DNA of 64,000 nucleotides, from assembly GCF_014647675.1 (NCBI RefSeq), contig NZ_BMPQ01000009.1:29110-93109 (forward strand), read 5' to 3'. Source of the DNA: Streptomyces flaveus. Lineage in GTDB: Bacteria; Actinomycetota; Actinomycetes; Streptomycetales; Streptomycetaceae. Positions 17,640 to 25,776 of this stretch are shown one piece after another; position 1 is the stretch's first letter; the number at the start of each line of letters is the position of its first letter. The position numbers and the translations under genes were made by a program. Under the pieces are notes generated by a model. That model did not search any database. It saw only the letters and a list, made by a program, of their open reading frames with translations, and was not told the DNA's origin.

Positions 17640-18434
17640 TTACGCCGCGTCCTGCATCACCTGGTCCCGCAGCTTGTCGCAGCAGCGGCTGATCAGCCGG
17701 GACACGTGCATCTGGGAGATGCCGAGCTGTTCGGCGATCCGGCTCTGCGTCATGTCGCCGAAGAACCGCATGTAGAGGATGGCCCGTTCACGTTCGGGCA
17801 GAGCCTGCAGCCGGGGCTTGACCGCCTCGCGGTCGACGACGACGTCCAGGGACGGGTCGGAGGCGCCGAGCGCGTCGCTCAGGGAGTATCCGTCCTCGCT
17901 GCCCGGGAGTTCGGCGTCGAGCGAGAGGGCGGTGAAACTCTCCAGAGCCTCAAGTCCGACGCGTACGTCCTCCTCGCTCATCTGCGCGTGCTCGGCGATC
18001 TCCTTGACGGTGGGCTGTCGGCCGGAGATCGTCTGGGACAGGTCCTGACTGGCGAAGCGGACCCGGTTGCGCAGGTCCTGGACCCGGCGGGGCACGTGCA
18101 GGGTCCACATGTGGTCACGGAAGTGCCGCTTGATCTCACCGGTGACGGTCGGCACGGCGTAGCTCTCGAAAGCGTTGCCGCGCTCGGGGTCGTACCGGTC
18201 TACGGCCTTGACGAGGCCGAGCGCCGCGACCTGGCGCAGGTCCTCGTAGCTCTCTCCACGGCTGCGGAACCGTCCCGCCAGCCGCTCGGCCATGGGCAAC
18301 CAGGCTTCGACGATCTCCGCACGGAGTGTGTCGCGCTGCTGCCCCGGAGGGAGCTTGGCGAGGGTACGGAACGCCTCCGCGGTGTCGGGGGCGTCGTCGT
18401 GCGGGTGGTGCTTGGCGCTCGTGTGAGTCTGCAT
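17640..18434 (-). CDS. SigB/SigF-family stress RNA polymerase sigma factor
   Basis: A 264-residue group 3 sigma factor with regions 2, 3 and 4. Region 2 includes YEDLRQVAALGLVKAVDRYD and the -10 reading helix near FESYAVPTVTGEIKRHFRDH. Region 3 has TVKEIAEHAQMSEEDVRVGL, and region 4 has the HTH MTQSRIAEQLGISQMHVSRL. This is the SigB/F/G type, usually controlled by anti-sigma and anti-anti-sigma partners; none is adjacent. ATG at 18434 is 11 bases from GGGGAG. Several GNNT-N14/15-GGGTAC promoters nearby are of the type this family reads. Convergent with the PAS-GAF gene. Confidence 0.9.
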   Translation of the reverse strand: MQTHTSAKHHPHDDAPDTAEAFRTLAKLPPGQQRDTLRAEIVEAWLPMAERLAGRFRSRGESYEDLRQVAALGLVKAVDRYDPERGNAFESYAVPTVTGEIKRHFRDHMWTLHVPRRVQDLRNRVRFASQDLSQTISGRQPTVKEIAEHAQMSEEDVRVGLEALESFTALSLDAELPGSEDGYSLSDALGASDPSLDVVVDREAVKPRLQALPERERAILYMRFFGDMTQSRIAEQLGISQMHVSRLISRCCDKLRDQVMQDAA

Positions 18435-18479
18435 GGTGCGTCGCAACTCCCCTGAGTGATGCCTTGTGTAGGACAGTCA

Positions 18480-18540
18480 CCGTGGGAGCGCGCCTAGAGC
18501 CGACAGGCACACCCGTGGCGGGTTTTCGCCGCTCCCACGG
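18480..18540. other. Inverted repeat with 39-base spacer between sigma gene and TPP enzyme gene
   Basis: CCGTGGGAGCG at 18480-18490 pairs perfectly with CGCTCCCACGG at 18530-18540. It lies in the divergent region, 46 bases upstream of the sigma factor ATG. The spacing suits a pair of operator half-sites or a cruciform better than a compact terminator. Confidence 0.4.
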
Positions 18541-18605
18541 ACGTGCCTCCTGTCCGAAGCACTGACATTCGCCTGCCCCTCTGTACGGGCGTCAAACACC
18601 CGAAG

Positions 18606-18629
18606 GTTTTCCCGGACGCGCCCGGGTGA
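18606..18629 (+). promoter_or_regulatory. Candidate SigB-type promoter of the TPP enzyme gene
   Basis: GTTT at 18606-18609, 14 bases, GGGTGA at 18624-18629, ending 36 bases before the ATG. It matches GNNT-N14-16-GGGTAC/T at the -35 and at the first four -10 bases. Confidence 0.4.
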
Positions 18630-18665
18630 CTCGGGCGGTACAGCCGTCACCCCGGGAGGTTCCGC

Positions 18666-20459
18666 ATGAGCACCAAGGTCGCCGACCATGTCCTGCAGCG
18701 CCTGCGCGAATGGGGCGTTGAACACGTGTTCGGTTATCCAGGCGATGGCATCAACGGTCTCCTGGCCGCCTGGGGACGGGCCGAGGACCACCCCCGGTTC
18801 ATCCAGTCGCGGCACGAGGAGATGTCCGCGTTCGAGGCGGTCGGCTACGCGAAGTTCGGGGGCCGGCTCGGGGTCTGCACGGCGACCTCGGGACCCGGCG
18901 CGATCCACCTGCTCAACGGCCTGTACGACGCCAAGCTCGACCATGTGCCGGTGCTCGCGATTGTCGGCCAGACGCACCGCAGCGCGATGGGCGGCTCGTA
19001 CCAGCAGGAGGTCGACCTGCACACGCTGTTCAAGGACGTCGCCTCCGACTTCGTCGAGACGGTGACGGTGCCCGAGCAGCTGCCGAACGTCCTGGACCGG
19101 GCGATCCGCACCGCCTACGCGCGCCGCGCCCCCACCGCCGTGATCATCCCCGGAGACGTCCAGGACCTCGACTACTCCGCCCCCACCCACGAGTTCAAGA
19201 TGGTCCCCTCCAGCCTGGACCGCAGCGCGTGGACCGCGATTCCGTCACAGGAGTCACTGGAGCGGGCGGCCGAAGTCCTCAACTCCGGTGACAAGGTGGC
19301 CATTCTGATCGGCCAGGGCGCCGCCGGGGCACAGCCCGAGGTGGAGCGGATCGCCGAGCTGCTCGGCGCGGGCGTCGCCAAGGCGCTGCTCGGCAAGGAC
19401 GCGCTGAGCGACGAACTCCCGTACGTCACGGGCGCGATCGGCCTCCTCGGCACCCGACCCTCGTACGAGCTGATGCGCGACTGCGACACCCTGCTGACGA
19501 TCGGCTCCTCCTTCCCGTACACGCAGTTCATGCCGGAGTTCGGCAAGGCGCGGGGCGTGCAGATCGACATCGATCCGCACATGGTCGGGATGCGTTTTCC
19601 GTACGAGGTGAATCTCGTCGGGGACGCCAAGGCGACCCTGGAGCGGCTGATCCCGATGCTCGACGCGGACCGCGGGCGCGAGTGGTACGACACGGTGTGC
19701 GCGAACGTGACGCGCTGGCGCGAGGTGATGGAGCGCCGGGCCCAGCTGTCCGCGGATCCGATCAACCCGGAGTACGTGGCGCGGGCGCTGGATCCGCTGC
19801 TGCCGGGCAACGCGATCGTCACGTCCGACTCGGGCTCGGTGGCGAACTGGTACGCGCGGCATCTGACGCACAGGGCCGGGATGCGCTCCTCGCTGTCGGG
19901 GACCCTCGCCACGATGGGCTGCGGGGTGCCGTACGCGATCGGGGCGAAGTTCGCGCATCCGGACCGGCCCGCGATCGCGCTCGTCGGGGACGGGGCGATG
20001 CAGATGAACGGTCTTGCGGAGCTGATCACGGCGGCGAAGTACCGCGACCGCTGGGAGGATCCACGGCTCGTCGTGGGCGTCTGGAACAACCACGACCTCA
20101 ACCAGGTGACCTGGGAGATGCGCGCGATGGAGGGCGCCCCGTCGTTCCTGCCCTCGCAGGAGATCCCGGACGTGCAGTACGCCGCCTTCGCCCGTTCCCT
20201 CGGGCTGACCGGTATCCGCGTGGAGAAGCCGGAGGACGTCGAGTCGGGCTGGCGTGCGGGTCTGGAGGCGGACGGTCCCGCGGTGATCGAGTTCCTGACG
20301 GACCCCGCCGTACCGCCGGTTCCGCCGCACGCCACCTGGGAGCAGATGGAGGCCACCGCCGCCGCCATCCTGAAGGGCGACTTCGACCGCTCGTCCATGG
20401 TCCGGCAGGGGTTCAAGGCCAAGGTCCAGGAGTTCCTGCCGGGGCGCGACCGCCACTGA
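18666..20459 (+). CDS. Thiamine-pyrophosphate enzyme, pyruvate oxidase/acetolactate synthase-like
   Basis: A 597-residue ThDP-dependent enzyme with the three-domain layout of pyruvate oxidase. The N-terminal PYR domain has the catalytic Glu in SRHEEMSAFEAVGYA, the central domain starts near residue 190, and the C-terminal PP domain carries the ThDP motif GDGAMQMNGLAELITAAKYR ... VVGVWNN. Its PoxB-like features and its isolation from valine/isoleucine genes suggest a pyruvate oxidase or stress-related decarboxylase rather than biosynthetic acetolactate synthase. CGGGAGG lies six bases before the ATG. Divergent from the SigB-type sigma factor. Confidence 0.85.
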   Translation: MSTKVADHVLQRLREWGVEHVFGYPGDGINGLLAAWGRAEDHPRFIQSRHEEMSAFEAVGYAKFGGRLGVCTATSGPGAIHLLNGLYDAKLDHVPVLAIVGQTHRSAMGGSYQQEVDLHTLFKDVASDFVETVTVPEQLPNVLDRAIRTAYARRAPTAVIIPGDVQDLDYSAPTHEFKMVPSSLDRSAWTAIPSQESLERAAEVLNSGDKVAILIGQGAAGAQPEVERIAELLGAGVAKALLGKDALSDELPYVTGAIGLLGTRPSYELMRDCDTLLTIGSSFPYTQFMPEFGKARGVQIDIDPHMVGMRFPYEVNLVGDAKATLERLIPMLDADRGREWYDTVCANVTRWREVMERRAQLSADPINPEYVARALDPLLPGNAIVTSDSGSVANWYARHLTHRAGMRSSLSGTLATMGCGVPYAIGAKFAHPDRPAIALVGDGAMQMNGLAELITAAKYRDRWEDPRLVVGVWNNHDLNQVTWEMRAMEGAPSFLPSQEIPDVQYAAFARSLGLTGIRVEKPEDVESGWRAGLEADGPAVIEFLTDPAVPPVPPHATWEQMEATAAAILKGDFDRSSMVRQGFKAKVQEFLPGRDRH

Positions 20460-20519
20460 CGGACGGCCGCACTCCTGACATCTGAACGTCTGACGTCCTG
20501 ACGGACGACTCCACGAGCA

Positions 20520-20551
20520 GGCCCTCGGCGTTCCCCCCGGCGCCGAGGGCC
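20520..20551. terminator. Hairpin between convergent genes
   Basis: GGCCCTCGGCG and CGCCGAGGGCC form 11 perfect pairs around a ten-base C-rich loop, 60 bases past the TPP enzyme stop and 40 bases past the stop of the small membrane peptide. Confidence 0.7.
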
Positions 20552-20590
20552 GATGCCGTTCAGCTCGGTCACTGATCACTCGGTCACTGA

Positions 20591-20722
20591 TCAGTGGGGC
20601 AGAGCGGGCGTTTCGGGCTCGTCGGGGTGGCGGTTCGGCGGGAGGAGCCACTCCTCGTAGCGGCCGAGCGCCAGGATGACGCCGAGCATCAGGACCGGCA
20701 GCATCACAGCGAATATCGCCAT
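20591..20722 (-). CDS. 43-residue membrane peptide
   Basis: A short protein starting MAIFAVMLPVLMLGVILALG (one transmembrane helix) followed by a polar, Pro/Glu-rich tail containing RYEEWLLPPNRHPDEP. AAGGA lies nine bases before the ATG. The clean helix-plus-tail design and the ribosome site argue that it is real; comparable small peptides are common in Streptomyces. Function unknown. An inverted repeat lies in its leader. Confidence 0.6.
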   Translation of the reverse strand: MAIFAVMLPVLMLGVILALGRYEEWLLPPNRHPDEPETPALPH

Positions 20723-20742
20723 GGCCTTGTCCTTCCCCAGGA

Positions 20743-20767
20743 GATTTGCGATTGGGGGGCGCAAATC
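20743..20767 (-). promoter_or_regulatory. Inverted repeat upstream of the membrane peptide gene
   Basis: GATTTGCG and CGCAAATC pair perfectly across a nine-base spacer, 20 bases upstream of the ATG at 20722. Unusually AT-rich for this genome; may be an operator or a leader hairpin. Confidence 0.4.
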
Positions 20768-20799
20768 GGGTCTCCAGACCACGGGCGGGCAAACGCTTC

Positions 20800-20824
20800 G
20801 TGTCGATGTCGGGGGCGCGGGTAC
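20800..20824 (+). promoter_or_regulatory. SigB-type promoter of the DUF2795 gene
   Basis: GTGT at 20800-20803, 15 bases, GGGTAC at 20819-20824: a full match to the GNNT-N14-16-GGGTAC pattern. The -10 box ends 34 bases before the ATG at 20859. Confidence 0.6.
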
Positions 20825-20858
20825 ACGGAGGTCCATCCCGGAGTGTCTGGAGGGAGAC

Positions 20859-21257
20859 ATGCAGCGAGGCAGCGACCGGCTCAACGTCCACAAGGACGAC
20901 GAGATGAAGCATGAACTGCAGGGCCTGCTCCGGTCGGGCCATCCGACCAGGACCGAGGAGTGGCACGACCCGGAGCCGACCGCCGACGACGACCCGTGGG
21001 TCGCGGGCGGACCGGTCAGGCCGGGCGTCGGCCGGGGCTCCGAGGAGGCGGTGCGTAACGAACTGGCGCGGCTGCTGGGCCGTACGGCCTTCCCCGCCGG
21101 CCCGCGCGAACTGATCCGCCTCCTGCGGGACCGGCACGCGCCCGACGGGCTCGTCGAACCGCTGGAGCGGCTGCCGAGGAAGGCGGTCTACCACACCGCT
21201 CAGGAACTGGCCGAAGCGGTCGTACGGGCCGCGAGCGGCGAGAGGGGTGAGAGGTGA
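20859..21257 (+). CDS. DUF2795 domain protein
   Basis: A 132-residue soluble protein. The charged N-terminal half includes KDDEMKHELQGLLRSGHPTR, and the C-terminal half matches DUF2795: ELARLLGRTAFPAGPRELIR, then RLPRKAVYHTAQELAEAV. DUF2795 proteins are common small actinobacterial proteins with a predicted helical DNA- or RNA-binding fold; function not established. ATG at 20859 follows GGAGGGAG by two to three bases. Preceded by a perfect SigB-type promoter, so probably induced by osmotic or general stress. Confidence 0.75.
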   Translation: MQRGSDRLNVHKDDEMKHELQGLLRSGHPTRTEEWHDPEPTADDDPWVAGGPVRPGVGRGSEEAVRNELARLLGRTAFPAGPRELIRLLRDRHAPDGLVEPLERLPRKAVYHTAQELAEAVVRAASGERGER

Positions 21258-21404
21258 TCTCCCCCGAGGAACCCGAGAAACCCGCGGAACCCGAGGAATC
21301 AGCAGCGGTGGCATGGGGCACCCGCGTAGGGGTAATGCGGGCGACGTCCCGCCGTCGTACCAGTGCCCCACCCCGGTACCGGGAATGCAGGAAAGGGCCA
21401 CAGC

Positions 21405-21845
21405 ATGGCTGAGTTCGTGAGGGAAGTCATGACGCCAGGCGTCGTCACGGTCCGTCCGGACGCCTCGCTCGTCGAAGCGGCGCAACTCATGCGCGCCCAT
21501 GACATCGGCGATGTCCTGGTGTCCGGGGAGCACAGCGTCCTCGGGGTCCTGACGGACCGTGACATCGCGCTGCGCGCGGTCGCGGACGGCGTCGACCCGC
21601 TGACGGTGAGCGCCCATGCCGTGTGCACGCCCAACCCTGTGGTGGTCGGCCCGGAGGACGCGGTCTCGGCCGCGGTCGAGCTGATGCGCGAGCACGCCAT
21701 ACGCCGCCTGCCGGTCGTCGAGGACGGCCACACGGTCGGCATGGTCAGCCTGGGCGACCTGGCCGTCTCCGAGGACCCCGGCTCGGCTCTGGCGGAGATC
21801 AGCCGCGCCGCGCCGGAGGACTCGCCGGGCAGCATCATCCGGTGA
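21405..21845 (+). CDS. Tandem CBS-domain protein
   Basis: A 146-residue protein made of two CBS motifs, beginning AEFVREVMTPGVVTVRPDAS, with ILGD-like turns at VLGVLTDRDIALRAVADG and TVGMVSLGDLAVSEDPGS. Stand-alone CBS pairs bind adenosyl nucleotides and regulate partner proteins. GAAAGGG lies seven bases before the ATG. A weaker SigB-like sequence (GCAT-N15-GGGTAA, 21311-21335) lies 69 bases upstream. Belongs to the run of small stress genes 20.6-28.5 kb. Confidence 0.85.
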   Translation: MAEFVREVMTPGVVTVRPDASLVEAAQLMRAHDIGDVLVSGEHSVLGVLTDRDIALRAVADGVDPLTVSAHAVCTPNPVVVGPEDAVSAAVELMREHAIRRLPVVEDGHTVGMVSLGDLAVSEDPGSALAEISRAAPEDSPGSIIR

Positions 21846-21959
21846 ACGCGCGGGAGGAACGGCGGCCCGTGCCGGAAAGGGAAGGGACGAGCCGCCGAGA
21901 AAGGACGCGTCGAGAGAACCGTCGACAGACGACGTGTCGAGAGAGGACGTGGAGAACTG

Positions 21960-22499
21960 ATGCGTATCGCGTTTCTGATGGCGCCGGAGGGCGTCGAGCA
22001 GATCGAACTCACCGACCCCTGGCAGGCCGTGGTCGACTCGGGTGACGAACCCGTCCTGGTGTCCACGAAGCCCGGTCAGATCCAGGCGTTCCACCATCTC
22101 GACAAGGCCGATGTGTTCCCCGTGCAGGAGGTCGTGTCCGAGACGTCCGCGGGTTCCTTCGACGGCATGGTGCTGCCGGGTGGCGTGGCCAACCCGGACG
22201 CGCTGCGCATGGACGGGCAGGCCGTGTCGTTCGTACGGGACTTCTTCGAGCAGGGCCGGCCGGTCGCCGCGATCTGCCATGCCCCGTGGACGCTCGTCGA
22301 GGCGGACGTGGTCCGCGGTCGCACCCTGACCTCGTGGCCGAGTCTGCGTACGGACATCCGCAACGCGGGCGGCACCTGGGTCGACGAGCAGGTCCAGGTC
22401 TGTGAGGCCGCGCCGTCGACGCTCGTCACCAGCCGCAAGCCGGACGATCTGAAGGTGTTCTGCGAGGCGTTCCTGGAGGAGTTCGCCAAGCGCCGCTGA
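21960..22499 (+). CDS. DJ-1/PfpI-family protein
   Basis: A 179-residue class I glutamine-amidotransferase-like protein. The nucleophilic elbow is AAICHAPWTL with Cys at about residue 104, preceded by DGMVLPGGVANPDALRMD, which contributes to the catalytic site. Family members act as glyoxalase III, deglycase-like or chaperone proteins under stress. GGAG lies about six bases before the ATG. Same strand as the CBS gene, 114 bases downstream, possibly cotranscribed. Confidence 0.85.
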   Translation: MRIAFLMAPEGVEQIELTDPWQAVVDSGDEPVLVSTKPGQIQAFHHLDKADVFPVQEVVSETSAGSFDGMVLPGGVANPDALRMDGQAVSFVRDFFEQGRPVAAICHAPWTLVEADVVRGRTLTSWPSLRTDIRNAGGTWVDEQVQVCEAAPSTLVTSRKPDDLKVFCEAFLEEFAKRR

Positions 22500-22560
22500 G
22501 TTGCCGGCTTACTCAGCTACTGACCTGCTGACCTGGGAAGCCGGAGGCGCGGGGCGCTGC

Positions 22561-22800
22561 TCACGCCCCGCCCGGCCGCCGTTCCCGTTCCCGCGCGCCT
22601 TCCCGTGTCCGGCCCGGGGCCACAGGGCGGCGCGGGTTCCGGCGCAGATACTCGCCCTCCAGCTGCGCCATCCGCTCGTTGTGGACGCGCAGCGCGTCGT
22701 TCGAGCCGTGCAGCAGCGTGTCGTGGCGTGTGCGGTGGATCGTCTCCAGCTCTTTCATCAGCTGCTGGTCGTCCAGAAGCCCCGGGTCGACTCCGTTCAT
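22561..22800 (-). CDS. DUF6158-like small protein
   Basis: A 79-residue charged, helical protein: LDDQQLMKELETIHRTRHDT, then HGSNDALRVHNERMAQLEGE, then a basic tail. This core is conserved in Streptomyces small proteins of the DUF6158 group, function unknown. ATG at 22800 was chosen because the upstream part of the frame overlaps the divergent promoter region. Expressed from a minus-strand SigB-type promoter that shares its palindromic -10 with the promoter of the next gene. Confidence 0.7.
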   Translation of the reverse strand: MNGVDPGLLDDQQLMKELETIHRTRHDTLLHGSNDALRVHNERMAQLEGEYLRRNPRRPVAPGRTREGARERERRPGGA

Positions 22801-22818
22801 GGCGGTACCCCGATCGTC

Positions 22819-22843
22819 GTGTTCCTTCGGAGCGTCCGGGTAC
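22819..22843 (+). promoter_or_regulatory. SigB-type promoter of the baeRF-like gene
   Basis: GTGT at 22819-22822, 15 bases, GGGTAC at 22838-22843, 47 bases before the ATG at 22891. Identical in elements and spacing to the DUF2795 promoter. Confidence 0.6.
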
Positions 22844-22863
22844 CCGCCCGGCAAGCAATATCC
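22840..22863 (-). promoter_or_regulatory. SigB-type promoter of the DUF6158-like gene
   Basis: On the minus strand GGAT (22863-22860), 14 bases, GGGTAC (22845-22840), 39 bases before the ATG at 22800. GGGTACCC is palindromic, so one -10 sequence serves two divergent promoters. Confidence 0.5.
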
Positions 22864-22890
22864 CGACCTAGCGGCATCCGGGAGGAAGCC

Positions 22891-24030
22891 ATGGATCTCG
22901 CCTTTCTGCGTCCACTGTACGAACACCCGGGACCCTGGGCCTCCGTGTATTTCGGCACCTCCCAGCACACGGAGAGCACCCCTCACGAACGGTCACTGAC
23001 GGCACAGGCGGCATCCAGGCAGCTCGCGGACCAGGGCGCGGACGAGGCCACGTGCCAGGCCGTGCGGTCCGCGCTGGAAGAGCTGCGGCACTCCACGGAA
23101 CCGCATGGCCGGGCCCTGTTCGCCACCGGCGGCGAAGTCGTCCTCGACCCCGCGCTGGCCGCGCCCCCGCCGGGGGGACTGTCCGTCACCTGGTCGGCGC
23201 TCCCGCACACCGCGCCGCTGCTCGATCTGCTCGGTGAGGACCCGGTCTGTGTGGTGGCGTACGTCGACCGGCGGGGCGCCGACTTCGAGCTGCGCTCCGC
23301 GCTGGGCAGCCGGGAGGCGGGCTCGGTGACCGGGCGGCAGTGGCCCCTGCACCGTACGAGCACGGTCGACTGGTCGGAGCGGCACTTCCAGCTCAGGGTG
23401 GAGAACACCTGGGAGCACAACGCCGCGGAGATCGCCGACGCGCTCGCCGTGTGCCAGGAGGAGACCCGCGCCGACCTGCTGATCCTCGTCGGCGACGACC
23501 GCGAGCGGCGGGCCGTGCGCGAGCGGCTGCCGCAGCGGCTGCAGGACCGCACGATGGAGGCACCGCACGGGCCCGGCAGCAGGCTGCTCGACGAGGACGT
23601 GGAGCGGATCCGCGCGGAGCATGTGCGGCGCAGGGCGGCCGAGGACCTGGAACGGTTCATGGCTGCCCGGGCGCCGGACGCGGACGGGAACGTCGGCGCC
23701 GTCGAGGGCGTACCCGCGGTGATCGAGGCGGCCCAGGAGCACCGGATCGACGAGTTGCTGATCATCCCGGAGGGGCCTGACACGCATCGTGAGGTGTGGG
23801 TCGGCGAGGCCCCCGACCAGCTGGCGGTGCGGCGTACGGACACGAAGACGCTGGGCGAGCCGCGCCCGTGGTCGGCACGGGCGGACGACGCGCTGCTGCG
23901 GTCCGTCATCGCGTCGGGCGCCCCGGCGCTGTCGCTGTCGCCCGCCGTGCCCGAGGCCGGGCCGCAGACGGCTCCGGTGGGGGGCCTGGGCGCGCTGCTC
24001 CGCTGGACCGAACCCCCGCAGACCAGGTGA
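22891..24030 (+). CDS. baeRF/Vms1-like protein (archaeal release-factor-like fold)
   Basis: A 379-residue soluble protein resembling the baeRF family 2 group of eRF1-like bacterial proteins. The N-terminus is LAFLRPLYEHPGPWASVYFG; a central segment DLLILVGDDRERRAVRERLP and a C-terminal AAQEHRIDELLIIPEGPDTH match the usual order. Related proteins (Vms1/Bou) cleave peptidyl-tRNA on stalled ribosomes, which would make this a translation-rescue factor; the catalytic residue for this branch cannot be assigned by eye. GGAGGAAG precedes the ATG, and a perfect SigB-type promoter lies upstream. Confidence 0.7.
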   Translation: MDLAFLRPLYEHPGPWASVYFGTSQHTESTPHERSLTAQAASRQLADQGADEATCQAVRSALEELRHSTEPHGRALFATGGEVVLDPALAAPPPGGLSVTWSALPHTAPLLDLLGEDPVCVVAYVDRRGADFELRSALGSREAGSVTGRQWPLHRTSTVDWSERHFQLRVENTWEHNAAEIADALAVCQEETRADLLILVGDDRERRAVRERLPQRLQDRTMEAPHGPGSRLLDEDVERIRAEHVRRRAAEDLERFMAARAPDADGNVGAVEGVPAVIEAAQEHRIDELLIIPEGPDTHREVWVGEAPDQLAVRRTDTKTLGEPRPWSARADDALLRSVIASGAPALSLSPAVPEAGPQTAPVGGLGALLRWTEPPQTR

Positions 24031-24077
24031 CCAGGCCGTAGCCCTGGTGCATACGGCGGTGGATACGGCCCTGTCGG

Positions 24078-25697
24078 CTACCGGGCGCGTTCCACTCGCC
24101 GCTCGTCCCACACCGGCTCCGTCGTCTCGCGTACCTTCCCGTCGCTGCCGAACACCAGGTAGCGGTCGAAGGAGCGGGCGAACCAGCGGTCGTGGGTGAC
24201 GGCCAGGACCGTGCCCTGGTACGCCTCAAGACCTTCCTGTAGCGCCTCGGCCGACTCCAGGTCGAGGTTGTCGGTGGGCTCGTCGAGGAGCAGGGCCGTG
24301 GACCCCTCCAGCTCCAGCAGGAGGATCTGGAAGCGGGCCTGCTGACCGCCGGACAGCCGGTCGAAGCGCTGCTCGGCCTGGGCGGTCAGTTCGTAGCGCC
24401 GCAGCCTGGACATCGCGGCGCCGCGGTCCTGCGCGTGCTCGGTCCACAGGATGTCGAGCAGCTTGCGCCCTTCCAGTTCGGGGTGGGCGTGCGTCTGCGC
24501 GAAGTGGCCGGGCACGACGCGCGCGCCGAGTTTCCACGCCCCCGTGTGCGCCACCCCGCCGCCCGCGAGCAGCCGCAGGAAGTGCGACTTGCCGGAGCCG
24601 TTGGAGCCGAGCACGGCGACCCGCTCGCCGTAGAAGACCTCCAGGTCGAAGGGCTGCATCAGGCCGGTGAGTTCAAGCCCCTCGCAGGTGATGGCCCTGA
24701 CGCCGGTACGCCCGCCGTGCAGGCGCATCGTGATGTCCTGCTCGCGCGGCGGCTCCGGCGGCGGGCCCGCCTCCTCGAACTTGCGCAGCCTGGTCTGCGC
24801 GGCCTGATAGCGCGAGGCCAGCTCATGGCTGATCGAGGCCGCCTGACGCAGATTCAGCACCAACTTCTTCAGCTGGGCGTGCTTCTCGTCCCAGCGCCTG
24901 CGCAACTCCTCGAAGCGCGCGAAGCGTTCACGCCGCGCCTCGTGGTACGTCGCGAAACCGCCACCGTGCACCCAGGCGTCGGCGCCCGCGGGTCCCGGCT
25001 CCACGCTCACGATCTTCTCGGCGGCGCGGGCCAGCAGTTCCCGGTCGTGGGACACGAACAGGACGGTCTTGCGCGTCTCCTTCAGCCGCTCCTCCAGCCA
25101 GCGCTTTCCGGGCACGTCGAGATAGTTGTCCGGCTCGTCGAGCAGCAGCACCTCGTCGCCGCCACGCAGCAGCGCCTCAAGGACGAGCCGCTTCTGCTCA
25201 CCGCCGGAGAGCGTGCGCACCTCGCGGAACTGCGCCTTGTCGTACGGCACGCCGAGCGCGGCCATCGTGCAGATGTCCCACAGCGTCTCGGCCTCGTAGC
25301 CCTGGACCTCCGCCCAGTCGGCGAGCGCCTGCGCGTACTGGAGCTGGGCGGCCTCGTCGTCGACGGTCATGATGGCGTGCTCGGCGGCGTCGACGGCCTG
25401 CGCCACCTCGCGGATCCGGGGCGGCGCGACGGAGACGAGCAGTTCGCGCACGGTGGTCTCGTCCCGTACGGAGCCCACGAACTGGCGCATCACCCCGAGC
25501 CCTCCGCTGACCGTGACGGTGCCGCCGTGTGGCTTCAGCTCCCCCGAGATCAGCCGCAACAGGGTTGTCTTCCCCGCGCCGTTGGGCCCGACCAGTGCGA
25601 CCACGGCCCCTTCGCCCACCCGGAAGGACACACCGCCGAGGAGCGCCCTCCCGTCGGGCAGGTAGTACTCGAGGTGTGCCGCTTCCAGATGTCCCAT
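24078..25697 (-). CDS. ABC-F family ATPase
   Basis: A 539-residue protein with two ABC domains and no membrane segment. Domain 1: VGPNGAGKTTLLRLISG, LSGGEQKRLVLEALL, LLLDEPDNYLD. Domain 2: LGSNGSGKSHFLRLLAG, LSGGQQARFQILLLEL, LLLDEPTDNLD. The linker between them (about residues 225-320) is helical and charged, as in ABC-F factors that bind the ribosomal E site. These act as translation factors or antibiotic-resistance proteins; which one cannot be told from sequence. Start ATG at 25697 excludes a long unlikely extension. Divergent from the PAP2-DAGK gene. Confidence 0.9.
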   Translation of the reverse strand: MGHLEAAHLEYYLPDGRALLGGVSFRVGEGAVVALVGPNGAGKTTLLRLISGELKPHGGTVTVSGGLGVMRQFVGSVRDETTVRELLVSVAPPRIREVAQAVDAAEHAIMTVDDEAAQLQYAQALADWAEVQGYEAETLWDICTMAALGVPYDKAQFREVRTLSGGEQKRLVLEALLRGGDEVLLLDEPDNYLDVPGKRWLEERLKETRKTVLFVSHDRELLARAAEKIVSVEPGPAGADAWVHGGGFATYHEARRERFARFEELRRRWDEKHAQLKKLVLNLRQAASISHELASRYQAAQTRLRKFEEAGPPPEPPREQDITMRLHGGRTGVRAITCEGLELTGLMQPFDLEVFYGERVAVLGSNGSGKSHFLRLLAGGGVAHTGAWKLGARVVPGHFAQTHAHPELEGRKLLDILWTEHAQDRGAAMSRLRRYELTAQAEQRFDRLSGGQQARFQILLLELEGSTALLLDEPTDNLDLESAEALQEGLEAYQGTVLAVTHDRWFARSFDRYLVFGSDGKVRETTEPVWDERRVERAR

Positions 25698-25776
25698 AGT
25701 CGGGCATTGTCCGGGTGGCGGGAGCGGGCGGCAAACGGTTATGCGCGGTCCGGCGCCTGCGGGGTAACCGCAACCT

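Noticed and set aside
19254..22280. 1008-codon open frame on the minus strand
   Set aside because: It lies antisense to the TPP enzyme and several well-supported genes; residues are Arg/His/Gly-rich as expected for a shadow frame in GC-rich DNA, and no ribosome site or domain was seen.
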